64,000 bases of DNA from Corynebacterium mucifaciens (GTDB lineage: Bacteria > Actinomycetota > Actinomycetes > Mycobacteriales > Mycobacteriaceae), in the NCBI RefSeq assembly GCF_012396315.1, contig NZ_JAAXPF010000003.1, positions 184,971 through 248,970 of the forward strand, written 5' to 3'. The notes under the pieces were generated by a model. It worked only from the letters and a program-made list of their open reading frames with translations, was not told the origin of the DNA and made no database searches. How positions within the stretch are numbered: the stretch's first letter is position 1; each line of letters opens with the position of its first letter. The translations under genes were made by a program, and so were the position numbers. Below are positions 7,755-17,170 of the stretch, in pieces.

Positions 7755-8957
7755 GTGAAACTCCGACGACCTGCTATCGCCGTTGCGGCCGCGGCACTGG
7801 TAGCCGCAGGTTCCGTACCCTCTGTTACCCACGCTGCCCAGATCGACGAGACGGCCCCGAACGCCGGTCAGACCGTGGCTGCCACCGACTCCCCGAGCAG
7901 GGCGGACAACGTCGAGCCGCTCGACGAGGCACCCAAAACAACGAATGGCCAGGACCAAAAGTGGGTCGGCATCCTAGAGAATAACCAGCAACTGTGGCCG
8001 AACGAGGCCGTCCGCGTCCACTCGGAATCGATGGGCCGTGACATCCCGGTGGCGTTGTTCCGCGCGACCGACGAAAACGGCCAGCCCGTGCAGGGCGCCC
8101 CCACTGTCTACCTGCTCAACGGCGCCGGCGGCTCCGAGCAGAACACCGACTGGGTGGCCCAGGCGTTCGACAAGATGTACGAGACTTACGGCCGCGCGGG
8201 CGTGAACGTGGTCGTGCCGATGGAGGGCGCGTTTTCCTACTACGTGGACTGGGCCGAAGAGCCGCCGGTGGAGAACACGTACTACAAGGGCAAGCAGATG
8301 TGGTCGACCTTCCTCGCCGAGGAGCTGACCGGGGCGGTCGAGCCGCACCTGGGCGCGAACGGGCGCCGCGCGGTGGCAGGACTGTCCATGGCGGCGACAT
8401 CCTCACTGTTGCTAGCGGAGCACTACCCGGAAAAATACGACGCGGTGGGGTCCTTCTCCGGCTGCGCAGCCACGTCGACGCCGGTGCCGTGGAAGTTCGT
8501 GGACCTGACCGTCAGCCGCGCCGCGCCGGGTGTGATGACGCCGGAGTACATCTTCGGCAAGCGCGGCTCAGAGGAGAACCGCTCGAAGGACGCGTTGGTC
8601 AACGCCGGGGCACTTAAGGGCACCGCCGTGTACATCTCCAACGGCACGGGCCTGGCAGGCGAAGGCGACATGGCGGGCACGTTGAAAGAGGGGCTGATCA
8701 AGGCCGGCAACGACCCTGCCGTGGCGTCCGTAGTCGCTGGGTCCAACGCGCTGACGCTACAGGTTGAGGGCGGCGCCATCGAGGCCGCCACGAACGCCTG
8801 CACCCACGACTTGCTGGTGAAGCTGGCTGCAGAGGGCGTGGAGGTCGGCCACGCCGAGCTCCGCAACGTCGGCACCCACAGCTGGGGCACGTGGCGCGAC
8901 GACCTGCAGCTCTCCTACGACACCGTCTTCAAGAAGGCACTCAACCCCGAGCTGTAG
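7755..8957 (+). CDS. Secreted mycoloyltransferase, MytC/Cmt-like (first copy)
   Basis: Antigen-85-fold esterase expected to move mycoloyl groups from trehalose monomycolate to an acceptor in the outer envelope. It has 400 residues. A signal peptide of about 27 residues ends near THA-AQ, followed by a low-complexity linker. The alpha/beta-hydrolase domain contains YLLNGAGGSEQN (oxyanion region) and GAFSYYVDW, the nucleophile S211 in AGLSMAAT and a likely catalytic H375 in NVGTHSW. Conserved FSGCAATS follows the nucleophile. Its place between lpd and the rml genes matches my recollection of C. glutamicum cg0413 (mytC), whose product O-mycoloylates the small porins PorA and PorH. GTG start; no clear ribosome site. 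The acyl acceptor is not provable from sequence. Confidence 0.88.
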   Translation: MKLRRPAIAVAAAALVAAGSVPSVTHAAQIDETAPNAGQTVAATDSPSRADNVEPLDEAPKTTNGQDQKWVGILENNQQLWPNEAVRVHSESMGRDIPVALFRATDENGQPVQGAPTVYLLNGAGGSEQNTDWVAQAFDKMYETYGRAGVNVVVPMEGAFSYYVDWAEEPPVENTYYKGKQMWSTFLAEELTGAVEPHLGANGRRAVAGLSMAATSSLLLAEHYPEKYDAVGSFSGCAATSTPVPWKFVDLTVSRAAPGVMTPEYIFGKRGSEENRSKDALVNAGALKGTAVYISNGTGLAGEGDMAGTLKEGLIKAGNDPAVASVVAGSNALTLQVEGGAIEAATNACTHDLLVKLAAEGVEVGHAELRNVGTHSWGTWRDDLQLSYDTVFKKALNPEL

Positions 8958-8985
8958 CGCGGAAACCGACCGCGCCAGCACACGA

Positions 8986-9019
8986 ATACGGCGCCGCCCT
9001 AAACAGGGCGGCGCCGTAT
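8986..9019. terminator. Terminator between mycoloyltransferase and peptide gene
   Basis: A perfect 15-bp inverted repeat (ATACGGCGCCGCCCT and its complement) with an AAAC loop. It lies between the stop of the first mycoloyltransferase and the stop of the convergent peptide gene. No long T run is present on either side. Confidence 0.75.
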
Positions 9020-9035
9020 GTGCGTTCTCGGGCGT

Positions 9036-9146
9036 TTAGAACAAGCCGAGCCCGTACGCGATGGTCGACGACATGGAGGAGCCAGCGTGGACGAGCCCGC
9101 CCAGCACCTGGTTGATCTGCAGCTGGATGGCTTCGATGGGGTTCAT
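9036..9146 (-). CDS. 36-residue unsecreted peptide, possible O-mycoloylated pore or surface peptide
   Basis: A short gene with a strong GAAAGGA ribosome binding site 7 nt before its ATG, which argues that it is real. The product starts MNPIEAIQLQINQ, continues with a Gly-rich hydrophobic stretch, then a Ser/Thr cluster (residues 23-28, SSMSST), and ends IAYGLGLF. It has no signal peptide, one acidic residue and no lysine or arginine. Size, lack of signal and a serine cluster recall the corynebacterial PorA, PorH and ProtX peptides, which are esterified by mycolate on serine; I see no direct sequence identity. It lies between two mycoloyltransferase genes on the opposite strand. The coding call is fairly firm; the function is inference from context. 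Confidence 0.65.
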   Translation of the reverse strand: MNPIEAIQLQINQVLGGLVHAGSSMSSTIAYGLGLF

Positions 9147-9174
9147 TGTGGAGTCCTTTCGGGGATGACGCGGT

Positions 9175-9196
9175 ATGTAGCGGGCATGTAGCGGGC
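9175..9196. repeat. Tandem 11-bp repeat in the peptide gene's upstream region
   Basis: ATGTAGCGGGC occurs twice head to tail, with a third partial copy (ATGTGACGG) directly after. It lies in the probable 5' untranslated region or promoter of the peptide gene; it may be a binding site or a slippage product. Confidence 0.6.
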
Positions 9197-9220
9197 ATGT
9201 GACGGACAGCGCCACGTAAC

Positions 9221-9240
9221 AGTGGCCACTACACTATCGA
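9221..9240. promoter_or_regulatory. Shared divergent promoter region with palindrome AGTGGCCACT
   Basis: A perfect 10-bp palindrome at 9221-9230 touches the forward -10 candidate TACACT (9230-9235, for the second mycoloyltransferase). It is next to the reverse -10 candidate GATAGT (9235-9240, for the peptide gene). A protein bound here could control both transcripts. Sequence pattern only. Confidence 0.4.
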
Positions 9241-9303
9241 ATGTCCTTGAAGCAGGCGCAGCATTGCCTGTCAACGTCACCCCCGCACGACTGGAAGAAC
9301 CAC

Positions 9304-10416
9304 ATGAAGAAGATCAAGGCAGCCGCGCTGGCCGCCCTCGCAGCAGTCTCCCTCGCATGCTCTGGCACCCACGTGGCGTCGGCCCAGACGGAGGGCACCG
9401 TCAAGATCTGGGATGCCCCGTCAAACCCGCCTATTGCCGTAACCACGGGCAAGCCGCAGGAATGGGTCAAGCAGGTGGACCACAAGACCCTGCTGTCGTT
9501 CAACGTGTACTCGCCGTCGATGCGCCGCGACGTCCCGGTGGCCGTTATCCCCGCCACCGATCCGTCCGGGAATCATGTGCGCAACGCACCGACGCTGTAC
9601 CTGCTCAACGGTGCGGGCAGCGCAGAGCAGAACCAGGATTGGCTGAAGCTCTACCCTGCCAAGGAGTACTTCGCGGGCAAGCGCGTCAACGTGGTGATCC
9701 CGCAGGCCGGCGCGTTTTCGTACTACACGGACTGGGTGCGCGACGACGTCAGCTCCCCCTACATCAACGGCCCGCAGAAGTGGGAGACGTTCTTGACCGA
9801 GGAGTTGCCCGGCCCAATTGAGCGCGTGGTTGGCGCCAACGACCGCCGCGCCATTGCCGGTGTGTCCATGTCCGCCACGTCCGCGCTGGTGCTTCCGCAG
9901 CACAATCCGGGGATGTACAAGGCCGCTGCATCCTTCTCCGGCTGCGCCGCCACCTCCTCGCCGCACGGCTACAACTTCGCCCGCTTGACCGTGAACCGCG
10001 CCTCGGGCACCGGTGATTTCACAACCGTCACCCCGGAGAAGATGTGGGGCCCGATGAACGGCGAGTACAACCGGTACAACGACGCGCTGGTGAACGCGGA
10101 GAAGCTGCGCGGTACCGCGCTGTACGTCTCGTCCGGCACTGGCCTTGCGGGCCGTCCCGACCAGGTGAGCTACCTCATGGGGCTCGGCGCCCCGCAGGCG
10201 ACCGCCCAAGCTGCCTCCGCCATTCTCCAGGTGGAGGGCGGCGTGATCGAGGCCGCGGTGAACAAGTGCACCCACGACCTCAAGGCCAAGCTGGACGGCC
10301 TGAACATTCCGGCCCACTTCGAGCTGCGCAACATGGGCACCCACTCCTGGCCATACTGGACCGATGATATGGATCGCGCGTGGTCTACCACCATTGCGCC
10401 TGCGCTAGGGGTGTAG
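9304..10416 (+). CDS. Secreted mycoloyltransferase, MytC/Cmt-like (second copy)
   Basis: Paralogue of the gene at 7755, sharing YLLNGAG, EQN, GAFSYY and FSGCAATS blocks. It has 370 residues. The signal peptide ends around VASA-QTEG; nucleophile S188 is in AGVSMSAT and likely catalytic H347 in NMGTHSW. It lacks the linker that follows the signal peptide in the first copy. The frame is open from ATG 9241, but only the ATG at 9304 begins a proper signal sequence (MKKIKAAALAALAAVSLA) and has a GGAAGAA site in front. It stops 1 bp before the peptidase gene, so the two are probably co-transcribed. Confidence 0.88.
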   Translation: MKKIKAAALAALAAVSLACSGTHVASAQTEGTVKIWDAPSNPPIAVTTGKPQEWVKQVDHKTLLSFNVYSPSMRRDVPVAVIPATDPSGNHVRNAPTLYLLNGAGSAEQNQDWLKLYPAKEYFAGKRVNVVIPQAGAFSYYTDWVRDDVSSPYINGPQKWETFLTEELPGPIERVVGANDRRAIAGVSMSATSALVLPQHNPGMYKAAASFSGCAATSSPHGYNFARLTVNRASGTGDFTTVTPEKMWGPMNGEYNRYNDALVNAEKLRGTALYVSSGTGLAGRPDQVSYLMGLGAPQATAQAASAILQVEGGVIEAAVNKCTHDLKAKLDGLNIPAHFELRNMGTHSWPYWTDDMDRAWSTTIAPALGV

Positions 10417-10417
10417 G

Positions 10418-12400
10418 TTGCGCAGCATCGAGCCTGCGCTTCTCGACGACCTGACGGGGACGCCTGCCCTCGAGTGGGCCCAGGAGTGGTCGGATGCGAC
10501 GGAGGCCGCCCTCGACACCGCCGCGCTGCGCCACCGCATCCAGGCCGCGCTGGACGCAGACGACCGCATCCCGTTCGTGTCCCGGCGCGGCGAGTACCTG
10601 TACAACTTCTGGCGCGACGGCGAACACCAGCGTGGCCTGTGGCGCCGAACGTCCCTCCCCTCGTACCTCGGGGAGGGAGAGGAAGATCGCACCGACACCT
10701 CCTGGGACATCCTCCTCGACATCGATGCCCTCGCGGCCGCGGAAGGCGAGGACTGGGTCTTCAAGGGCGCTTCTGTGCTGCCCCTGAGCTGGGACCGGGC
10801 GCTGATCCGGCTGTCTCGCGGCGGGGCCGACGCAGTGGTGGTGCGCGAATTCGACATCGAGTCGCGCACCTTCGTCGACCCGGCCGACGGCGGATTCACT
10901 GTCGGCGAGGCAAAAACATCGGTCACCTGGCTGGACCGCGACACCGTACTGGTGGGCACCGACGAGGGGCCGGGCACGGTGACCAATTCCGGCTACCCCA
11001 TGCAGGTGGCGCGCTGGCACCGCGGCGGCGGCAAGACCGTGACGTTCACAGGCGAGCCGCAGGACGTCGGGGTGTGGGCGGACTACGACGTGGTGGACCG
11101 GAGGAGCGTCGTCACGCGATCGCTCGATTTCTACACGTCGCGCACGTGGGTGGACGGCGAGTTCCTCGACGTGCCCGACGACTGCGACGCCATCCCCCAC
11201 CGCGAATGGCTGTTTGTCCAGCCGCGCACCGAGTTCGCCGGCGTCCCTGCGGGTGCGCTGGGGGTCATCGAGCTGGCGCGCTTCCTCGGCGGCGAGCGGG
11301 ATTTTACGGTGTTGGAGGCGGACGCGACGGTTGAGTCCATTGCGTTTACTGCCACCGCCATGTTGGTCACGCGGCTAGTGAACGTAGCCACGAGCATCGT
11401 GCGCATCGAGCTGGGCACGTGGGAGCGGACCGAGCTCGCGCTGCCGGAGGCGGCCAGCGCGCACGTCGTCGCCGCGCACCCCCTGGCCGGCGACGAGTTC
11501 TGGGTCACCGCATCCTCCTTCACCGACCCCGCGACGCTGCTGCTCGGCGACGCTGACGGCCAGCTCGTGGAGGTCAGGCGCGCCCCGGTGCACTTCGATG
11601 CCACGGGGCTGGAAACCCGCCAGCACTGGGTGACCTCTGCCGACGGCACGCGCCTGCCCTACTTCATCACCGGCGACTTTTCCCGCGGCGCGCGCCCCAC
11701 CCTTGTCGGCGGGTACGGCGGCTTCGAGGTCTCGCTCACGCCGTCGTTTTCAAACGTGCGCGGCATCGCGTGGCTGGAGCAGGGCAACTTCTACGTCCAG
11801 CCCAACCTGCGCGGCGGCGGCGAGTTCGGGCCCGAGTGGCACGCACAGGTGGTGAAGGTCAACCGTCACAAGGTGTGGGAGGACCACAAGGCGGTGCTCG
11901 AGGACGTCGTCGCGCGCGGCTACGCCACCCCTGAGCAGATTGCCATCCGCGGCGGCTCCAACGGCGGGTTGCTCACCTCTGGCGCCCTCGTGCAGTACCC
12001 GGAGTGTTTCGGCGCGGCGGTGATCCAGGTGCCGTTGACGGACATGCTGCGCTACCACACGCTTTCCGCGGGCGCGTCTTGGATGGCGGAATACGGCGAC
12101 CCAGACAACGCCGAGGAGCGCGCCGCGATCGAACGGTGGTCGCCGCTGCACAACGTGCGCCCGCGCTCGGAGGTGGCCTATCCCCCGGCGTTGGTGACCA
12201 CCTCAACGCGCGACGACCGCGTGCACCCCGCCCACGCGCGTACCTTCGCGCTCGCGCTGTGGCAGGCGGGGCAGCCGGTGGACTACTTCGAAAACACCGC
12301 AGGCGGACACGCCGGCGCGGCGGACAACGCTCAGGTGGCCCGGGTTGAGGCGCTGATCTACCAGTGGATAGACCACAAGATCGGACACCACCTGGCGTAG
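10418..12400 (+). CDS. Prolyl oligopeptidase family serine peptidase (S9)
   Basis: Peptidase of 660 residues that should cleave short peptides, classically after proline. An N-terminal beta-propeller region (about 60-410) covers the C-terminal alpha/beta-hydrolase domain. The nucleophile is S514 (RGGSNGGLL), the acid D599 or D600 (TRDDRVHP) and the base H631 (AGGHAGA); the spacing matches family S9A. No signal peptide is seen, so it is probably cytosolic. The start is a TTG 1 bp after the mycoloyltransferase stop, with AGGGG just before. The downstream aminopeptidase suggests a peptide-degradation pair. Confidence 0.92.
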   Translation: MRSIEPALLDDLTGTPALEWAQEWSDATEAALDTAALRHRIQAALDADDRIPFVSRRGEYLYNFWRDGEHQRGLWRRTSLPSYLGEGEEDRTDTSWDILLDIDALAAAEGEDWVFKGASVLPLSWDRALIRLSRGGADAVVVREFDIESRTFVDPADGGFTVGEAKTSVTWLDRDTVLVGTDEGPGTVTNSGYPMQVARWHRGGGKTVTFTGEPQDVGVWADYDVVDRRSVVTRSLDFYTSRTWVDGEFLDVPDDCDAIPHREWLFVQPRTEFAGVPAGALGVIELARFLGGERDFTVLEADATVESIAFTATAMLVTRLVNVATSIVRIELGTWERTELALPEAASAHVVAAHPLAGDEFWVTASSFTDPATLLLGDADGQLVEVRRAPVHFDATGLETRQHWVTSADGTRLPYFITGDFSRGARPTLVGGYGGFEVSLTPSFSNVRGIAWLEQGNFYVQPNLRGGGEFGPEWHAQVVKVNRHKVWEDHKAVLEDVVARGYATPEQIAIRGGSNGGLLTSGALVQYPECFGAAVIQVPLTDMLRYHTLSAGASWMAEYGDPDNAEERAAIERWSPLHNVRPRSEVAYPPALVTTSTRDDRVHPAHARTFALALWQAGQPVDYFENTAGGHAGAADNAQVARVEALIYQWIDHKIGHHLA

Positions 12401-12403
12401 ACT
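12398..12403 (+). promoter_or_regulatory. Leaderless-type -10 box TAGACT
   Basis: TAGACT includes the TAG stop codon of the upstream peptidase gene and is followed by 8 nt and ATG 12412. The M1 peptidase gene therefore probably has its own leaderless transcript. Confidence 0.5.
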
Positions 12404-12411
12404 TCCCGGCG

Positions 12412-13659
12412 ATGAGAAACCTCAGGCTGCGCTCCACCCCCATTCCCGGCACCCGCGACCGTTACACCGGCGTGGAGTTCAACCTCGGCTTCCACGTCAC
12501 GCACTACGACCTGGATTTCGACTACAAGGTGGCGCCGAACCGCCTCGAGGCGACAGCGACGCTGACGCTGTCCACCTGGCGCGAGCTGAACCACCTCTCA
12601 CTGGATCTCACCTCGGGCCTCGCGGTGCGCCGGGTGGAGGCCTCAAACGGCTTTGGTATCAAGCGCTACCGCCACCACGGCGGCAAGCTGCGCATCACCT
12701 TCGACGAGTTCATCCCCGTGGACACGGAGCTGCAGCTGACCATCCGCTACGGCGGCACCCCGCGCCCGCGCCGCACGGCGTGGGGCATGCTGGGCTGGGA
12801 GGAGCTGGAAAACGGGGCGCTGACCGCCAACCAGCCCAACGGCGCACCGTCCTGGTTCCCGTGCGACGACACCCCGGACGAGAAAGCGACGTACTCCTTC
12901 AACGTGCGCGCGGACCGCGGCTACGTGGCGGTGACGAACACCACCGCGCGGCCCATGGCGACGTACCTGGCCACGGTGCAGGTGGGACAGTTCCACCGGG
13001 TCGCGCTCGGCCGCAACACCGTCGCATGGCTGCCGCCGCGCACCCAGGTGGGCGATCTGGAGAAGCAGCAGGCCATACTGGACTACTTCGAAACCGTCTT
13101 CGGCCCCTACCCCTTCGAGGACTACCAGGTGGTCGTGCACGAGGACGAGCTGGAGATTCCCCTGGAGGCGCAGGGCCTGTCCATCTTCGGCGTGAACCAC
13201 CTGCAGGGCAACGAGCGGCTCATCGCGCACGAGCTGGCGCACCAGTGGTTCGGCAACTCGCTCGGCATCGCGCAGTGGGAGGACATCTGGCTCAACGAGG
13301 GGTTCGCTTGCTACGCGGAGTGGCTGTGGGCGGATGTATCCGGGCAGATGCCTATCGACGCCTCCGTGCGCACCCACTACGCCAACCTCACGCCGATGGA
13401 TTTCACCCTGAAGGACCCGGGCGCGCGCGACATGTTCGACGACCGCGTGTACAAGCGCGGCGCGATCACGCTGCACGCGCTGCGGCGGAAAGCAGGCGAC
13501 CCGGCCTTCTTCGCGGCCGTGCGCGACTACACCGCCCGCGGCGCCCACGGCGTGGTGGAGCCGTTTGACCTGGTCAATGCGTTTGCGCGCCAGGGCGTGG
13601 CCGTCGACGACGTCATAGACGCGTGGGTCAACCACCCCGAGCTGCCGGAGTGCCCGTGA
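12412..13659 (+). CDS. M1 family zinc aminopeptidase (short form)
   Basis: Metallopeptidase of 415 residues that should remove N-terminal amino acids from peptides. An N-terminal beta domain precedes the gluzincin catalytic domain. The zinc ligands are H273 and H277 in HELAHQWFG with E274 as the base, and E296 in WLNEGFA. The exopeptidase loop reads LEAQGLS where classical members have GAMEN. It lacks the large C-terminal helical domain of the 850-residue aminopeptidase N type. The frame is open further upstream inside the preceding gene, but ATG 12412 has the leaderless -10 box and begins the conserved sequence. Confidence 0.92.
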   Translation: MRNLRLRSTPIPGTRDRYTGVEFNLGFHVTHYDLDFDYKVAPNRLEATATLTLSTWRELNHLSLDLTSGLAVRRVEASNGFGIKRYRHHGGKLRITFDEFIPVDTELQLTIRYGGTPRPRRTAWGMLGWEELENGALTANQPNGAPSWFPCDDTPDEKATYSFNVRADRGYVAVTNTTARPMATYLATVQVGQFHRVALGRNTVAWLPPRTQVGDLEKQQAILDYFETVFGPYPFEDYQVVVHEDELEIPLEAQGLSIFGVNHLQGNERLIAHELAHQWFGNSLGIAQWEDIWLNEGFACYAEWLWADVSGQMPIDASVRTHYANLTPMDFTLKDPGARDMFDDRVYKRGAITLHALRRKAGDPAFFAAVRDYTARGAHGVVEPFDLVNAFARQGVAVDDVIDAWVNHPELPECP

Positions 13660-14843
13660 GATACCTCTCCCTGGCCACCGTATTCGCCGCCGCCAGCGGC
13701 TTTGTGGTCATGTGGATTGCCAGCTGGGCACTCGACGCGGAATCTGGCTACAACTACTTCCTCGCCTTCTGGGGCTTGTTCTTCGCCGCCACGGGGTTGA
13801 TCGACGGCATCACGCAGGAAACCACCCGCGCCGTCGCCGCGTCGAGGCAGACCCAAGCGCACGGCACCGCGAAGCCGTGGAAACTCGGCGGGGCTGTTGG
13901 CGCCGTGCTAGCCGGGGCTGCGCTCGCCGTCGGTGTCGTGGGCATGGGCCGAATCGTGCCCAGCAACCCCGGCGCCGCCACCGGACTGCTCGCGTTCGGC
14001 CTGCTCAGCTACGCATTCCAGGCCGTGCTTTCGGGCATCTTGAGCGGCTCCGGCCTGTGGAGCCGTTACGCGGCGCTAGTTGCGATGGACTCCGGCGTCC
14101 GGCTCGTGCTGGCTGTGGTGGTGTGGGCGCTCGGCGGCGGGCTGGTGGAGTTTTTGGTCATCACCGTCATCGGCGCGCTGAGCTGGATCCTCATCCTCGC
14201 GCTGTCCCCCGTGCGCGTGACCCTGGACGTGGACCGCGCCACGTTCGTGCGCCGCGTCGCCTCCGCCATGGTTGCCTCAGGCGCGTCGGCGGCGTTGATC
14301 ACCGGCTTCCCCACCGCCGCCTCCGCGGCCTTCCCGGCGGCGACTGCGGCCACAGGGGGCGCGGCGGTCGCGGCCATCAACAACGCGGTCATGCTTACCC
14401 GCGCGCCCGTCCTCGTGCCGCTGCAGCGCTTCCAATCGGCGTTGGTGGTGCGCTTTGTCCGGCAACGCGGCCGTGTGTACCAGGCGCTCGCCGCCCCCGT
14501 GGCGGCCATCCTCGGCGTGGGCCTGGCCGGCTTCGTCGCCGCCTGGGCGGTTGGCCCCTGGATCTTGCGGGTGGCGTACAAGCCGGAGCTGTTCGTCGAC
14601 GGTCTTACGCTCGGCCTGCTCACGTTCGCCTCAGCGTTCATGGGCATGCTCATGATCACCGGCGTGGCCGTGCTCGCCCTGGAGCGCCACGGGTTCTACG
14701 TCGCCGGCTGGCTCGCCGCCACCGCCACCGCGTTTGCCGTGCTCTTTCTTGCCCCGTGGGGGGTCACGGCGACCGTCGTGGCGGCGCTCTTCGCCGGCCC
14801 GGTTGTGGGCACGCTCGTGCATCTGGCGGGGCTCACGCGTTAG
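13656..14843 (+). CDS. Polysaccharide flippase-like integral membrane protein
   Basis: Protein of 395 residues made almost wholly of hydrophobic segments, about 10-12. The pattern resembles the MOP/Wzx polysaccharide exporters that flip lipid-linked sugar across the membrane. Basic loops such as VRRVA, VRFVRQRGRVYQ and the RAPVLVPLQRFQ stretch fit cytoplasmic faces. The GTG start overlaps the preceding stop (GTGA), implying translational coupling. It directly precedes the rhamnose and glycosyltransferase genes, so export of a cell-wall glycan intermediate is plausible. The superfamily call is moderately sure; the substrate is unknown. Confidence 0.7.
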   Translation: MRYLSLATVFAAASGFVVMWIASWALDAESGYNYFLAFWGLFFAATGLIDGITQETTRAVAASRQTQAHGTAKPWKLGGAVGAVLAGAALAVGVVGMGRIVPSNPGAATGLLAFGLLSYAFQAVLSGILSGSGLWSRYAALVAMDSGVRLVLAVVVWALGGGLVEFLVITVIGALSWILILALSPVRVTLDVDRATFVRRVASAMVASGASAALITGFPTAASAAFPAATAATGGAAVAAINNAVMLTRAPVLVPLQRFQSALVVRFVRQRGRVYQALAAPVAAILGVGLAGFVAAWAVGPWILRVAYKPELFVDGLTLGLLTFASAFMGMLMITGVAVLALERHGFYVAGWLAATATAFAVLFLAPWGVTATVVAALFAGPVVGTLVHLAGLTR

Positions 14844-14848
14844 CTGGG

Positions 14849-14854
14849 TAAGGT
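14849..14854 (+). promoter_or_regulatory. rmlB -10 box TAAGGT, leaderless type
   Basis: TAAGGT is followed by 8 nt and ATG 14863, with no separate ribosome binding site. Confidence 0.5.
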
Positions 14855-14856
14855 AG

Positions 14857-15837
<981 letters not shown>

Positions 15838-15838
15838 C

Positions 15839-17152
15839 ATGGCAACCACCATCGAGGGCCTCGAGGTCCACCGGCTTACCGTCCACGAGGACAACCGCGG
15901 CTGGTTCAAGGAGAACTGGTCGGGGCAAAAGCTCACCCCGAAGCAGCACAACGTCAGCTTCAACGCGAAGGCCGGCGCCACGCGCGGCATGCACGCCGAG
16001 CCGTGGGACAAGTGGGTCTCTGTGGCCACCGGCCGCGTCTTCGGCGCGTGGGTGGACATGCGCGAAGGCTCCGCCACCTTCGGCGAGAAGTTCACCTGCG
16101 AGATCGGGCCGGACACCGCCGTGTTCGTCCCCCGCGGCGTCGCCAACGGCTTCCAGGCGCTCGAGGACGACACCACGTACATCTACCTGGTCAACCAGCG
16201 CTACTCCCCCGGTGGCGCGTTCTGCTCCTACAAGGAGATCGACTGGCCGCTGGAGCCCACCGAGCTCTCGGCGAAAGACCTCGAGCACCCCATGCTTGCC
16301 GACGCCACTCCGCTGCCCCCACGCCGCATCCTCGTCACCGGCGCGAACGGCCAGCTGGGACGCGCGCTGCGCCAAGTCTGGTCGGACACGCAAGCGCACT
16401 TTGTGGGCCACGACGAGTTCGACATCGCCGAGCCGCCCCGCATCGACTGGGGAAACTACTGGGGCATCGTCAACTGCGCCGCCTACAACGACGTCAACGG
16501 CGCGGAAGACGACCGAGCTGGGGCATGGCGGGTGAACGCGGAGGCGCCGGCGAAGCTCGCGTCGATAAGCAATGAGCACGATCTCACGCTGGTGCATGTC
16601 TCCTCGGACTACATCTTCGACGGCACGGTCGAGGTGCACGACGAGGCCGAGGTTCCGTCGCCGCTGAGCGCGTACGGCGCGTCGAAGGCCGCGGGCGAGA
16701 CGGCCGCGCAGGTGGCGCGCAAGCATTACGTGGTGCGCACGAGCTGGGTGTTCGGCGACGGGCGCAACTTCATGTCCGTCATGGCCGACCTGGCCGCGAA
16801 GGGGGCGACGCCGAAGGTGGTGAACGACCAACGGGGCCGACCCACGTGGGCCGAGGACCTGGCCAAGGGCATCGCGCACCTTCTGGCCACGGGCGCGGAC
16901 TACGGCGTGTACAACATCACCTCCGACGGGGATGCGGCCACGCGCGACGAGATCGCCATGGCCGTGTTCGTTGCGGTCGGCGGCGACCCGGCGGACGTCC
17001 ACCCGGTGACCACCGAGGAGTACAGCGCCGAGGTCGGTGCGGAGGCGCCGCGCCCGCGCGAATCCACGCTGGCGCTGGACAAGATCAAGGCGGCGGGGTT
17101 CGCGCCGACGAACTGGCGCGCGGCGTTGGCGCTGTACGTTGCCTCGCGGTAG
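15839..17152 (+). CDS. rmlCD: Fused dTDP-4-keto-6-deoxyglucose 3,5-epimerase / dTDP-4-keto-rhamnose reductase
   Basis: Bifunctional enzyme of 437 residues carrying the last two steps of dTDP-rhamnose synthesis. Residues 1-155 are an RmlC cupin epimerase: EDNRGWFKENW, then GATRGMHAEPWDKW with the catalytic-type histidine, then VFVPRGVANGFQALED. Residues 161-437 are an RmlD short-chain reductase: ILVTGANGQLGRALRQ, VSSDYIFDG, a YGASK tyrosine-lysine pair and RTSWVFG. The RmlC half is shorter than free-standing enzymes (about 180 residues). The same frame is open upstream across rmlB, but that is antisense-like composition; the ATG 1 bp after rmlB is the start. Confidence 0.95.
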   Translation: MATTIEGLEVHRLTVHEDNRGWFKENWSGQKLTPKQHNVSFNAKAGATRGMHAEPWDKWVSVATGRVFGAWVDMREGSATFGEKFTCEIGPDTAVFVPRGVANGFQALEDDTTYIYLVNQRYSPGGAFCSYKEIDWPLEPTELSAKDLEHPMLADATPLPPRRILVTGANGQLGRALRQVWSDTQAHFVGHDEFDIAEPPRIDWGNYWGIVNCAAYNDVNGAEDDRAGAWRVNAEAPAKLASISNEHDLTLVHVSSDYIFDGTVEVHDEAEVPSPLSAYGASKAAGETAAQVARKHYVVRTSWVFGDGRNFMSVMADLAAKGATPKVVNDQRGRPTWAEDLAKGIAHLLATGADYGVYNITSDGDAATRDEIAMAVFVAVGGDPADVHPVTTEEYSAEVGAEAPRPRESTLALDKIKAAGFAPTNWRAALALYVASR

Positions 17153-17170
17153 GCCCCGCGGTAGCTAGGG

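Noticed and set aside
9241..9303. Start of the second mycoloyltransferase at ATG 9241
   Set aside because: The extra 21 residues are polar and would place the signal sequence internally; the ATG at 9304 has a ribosome site and begins a normal signal peptide. The -10 box instead predicts a leader of about 60 nt.
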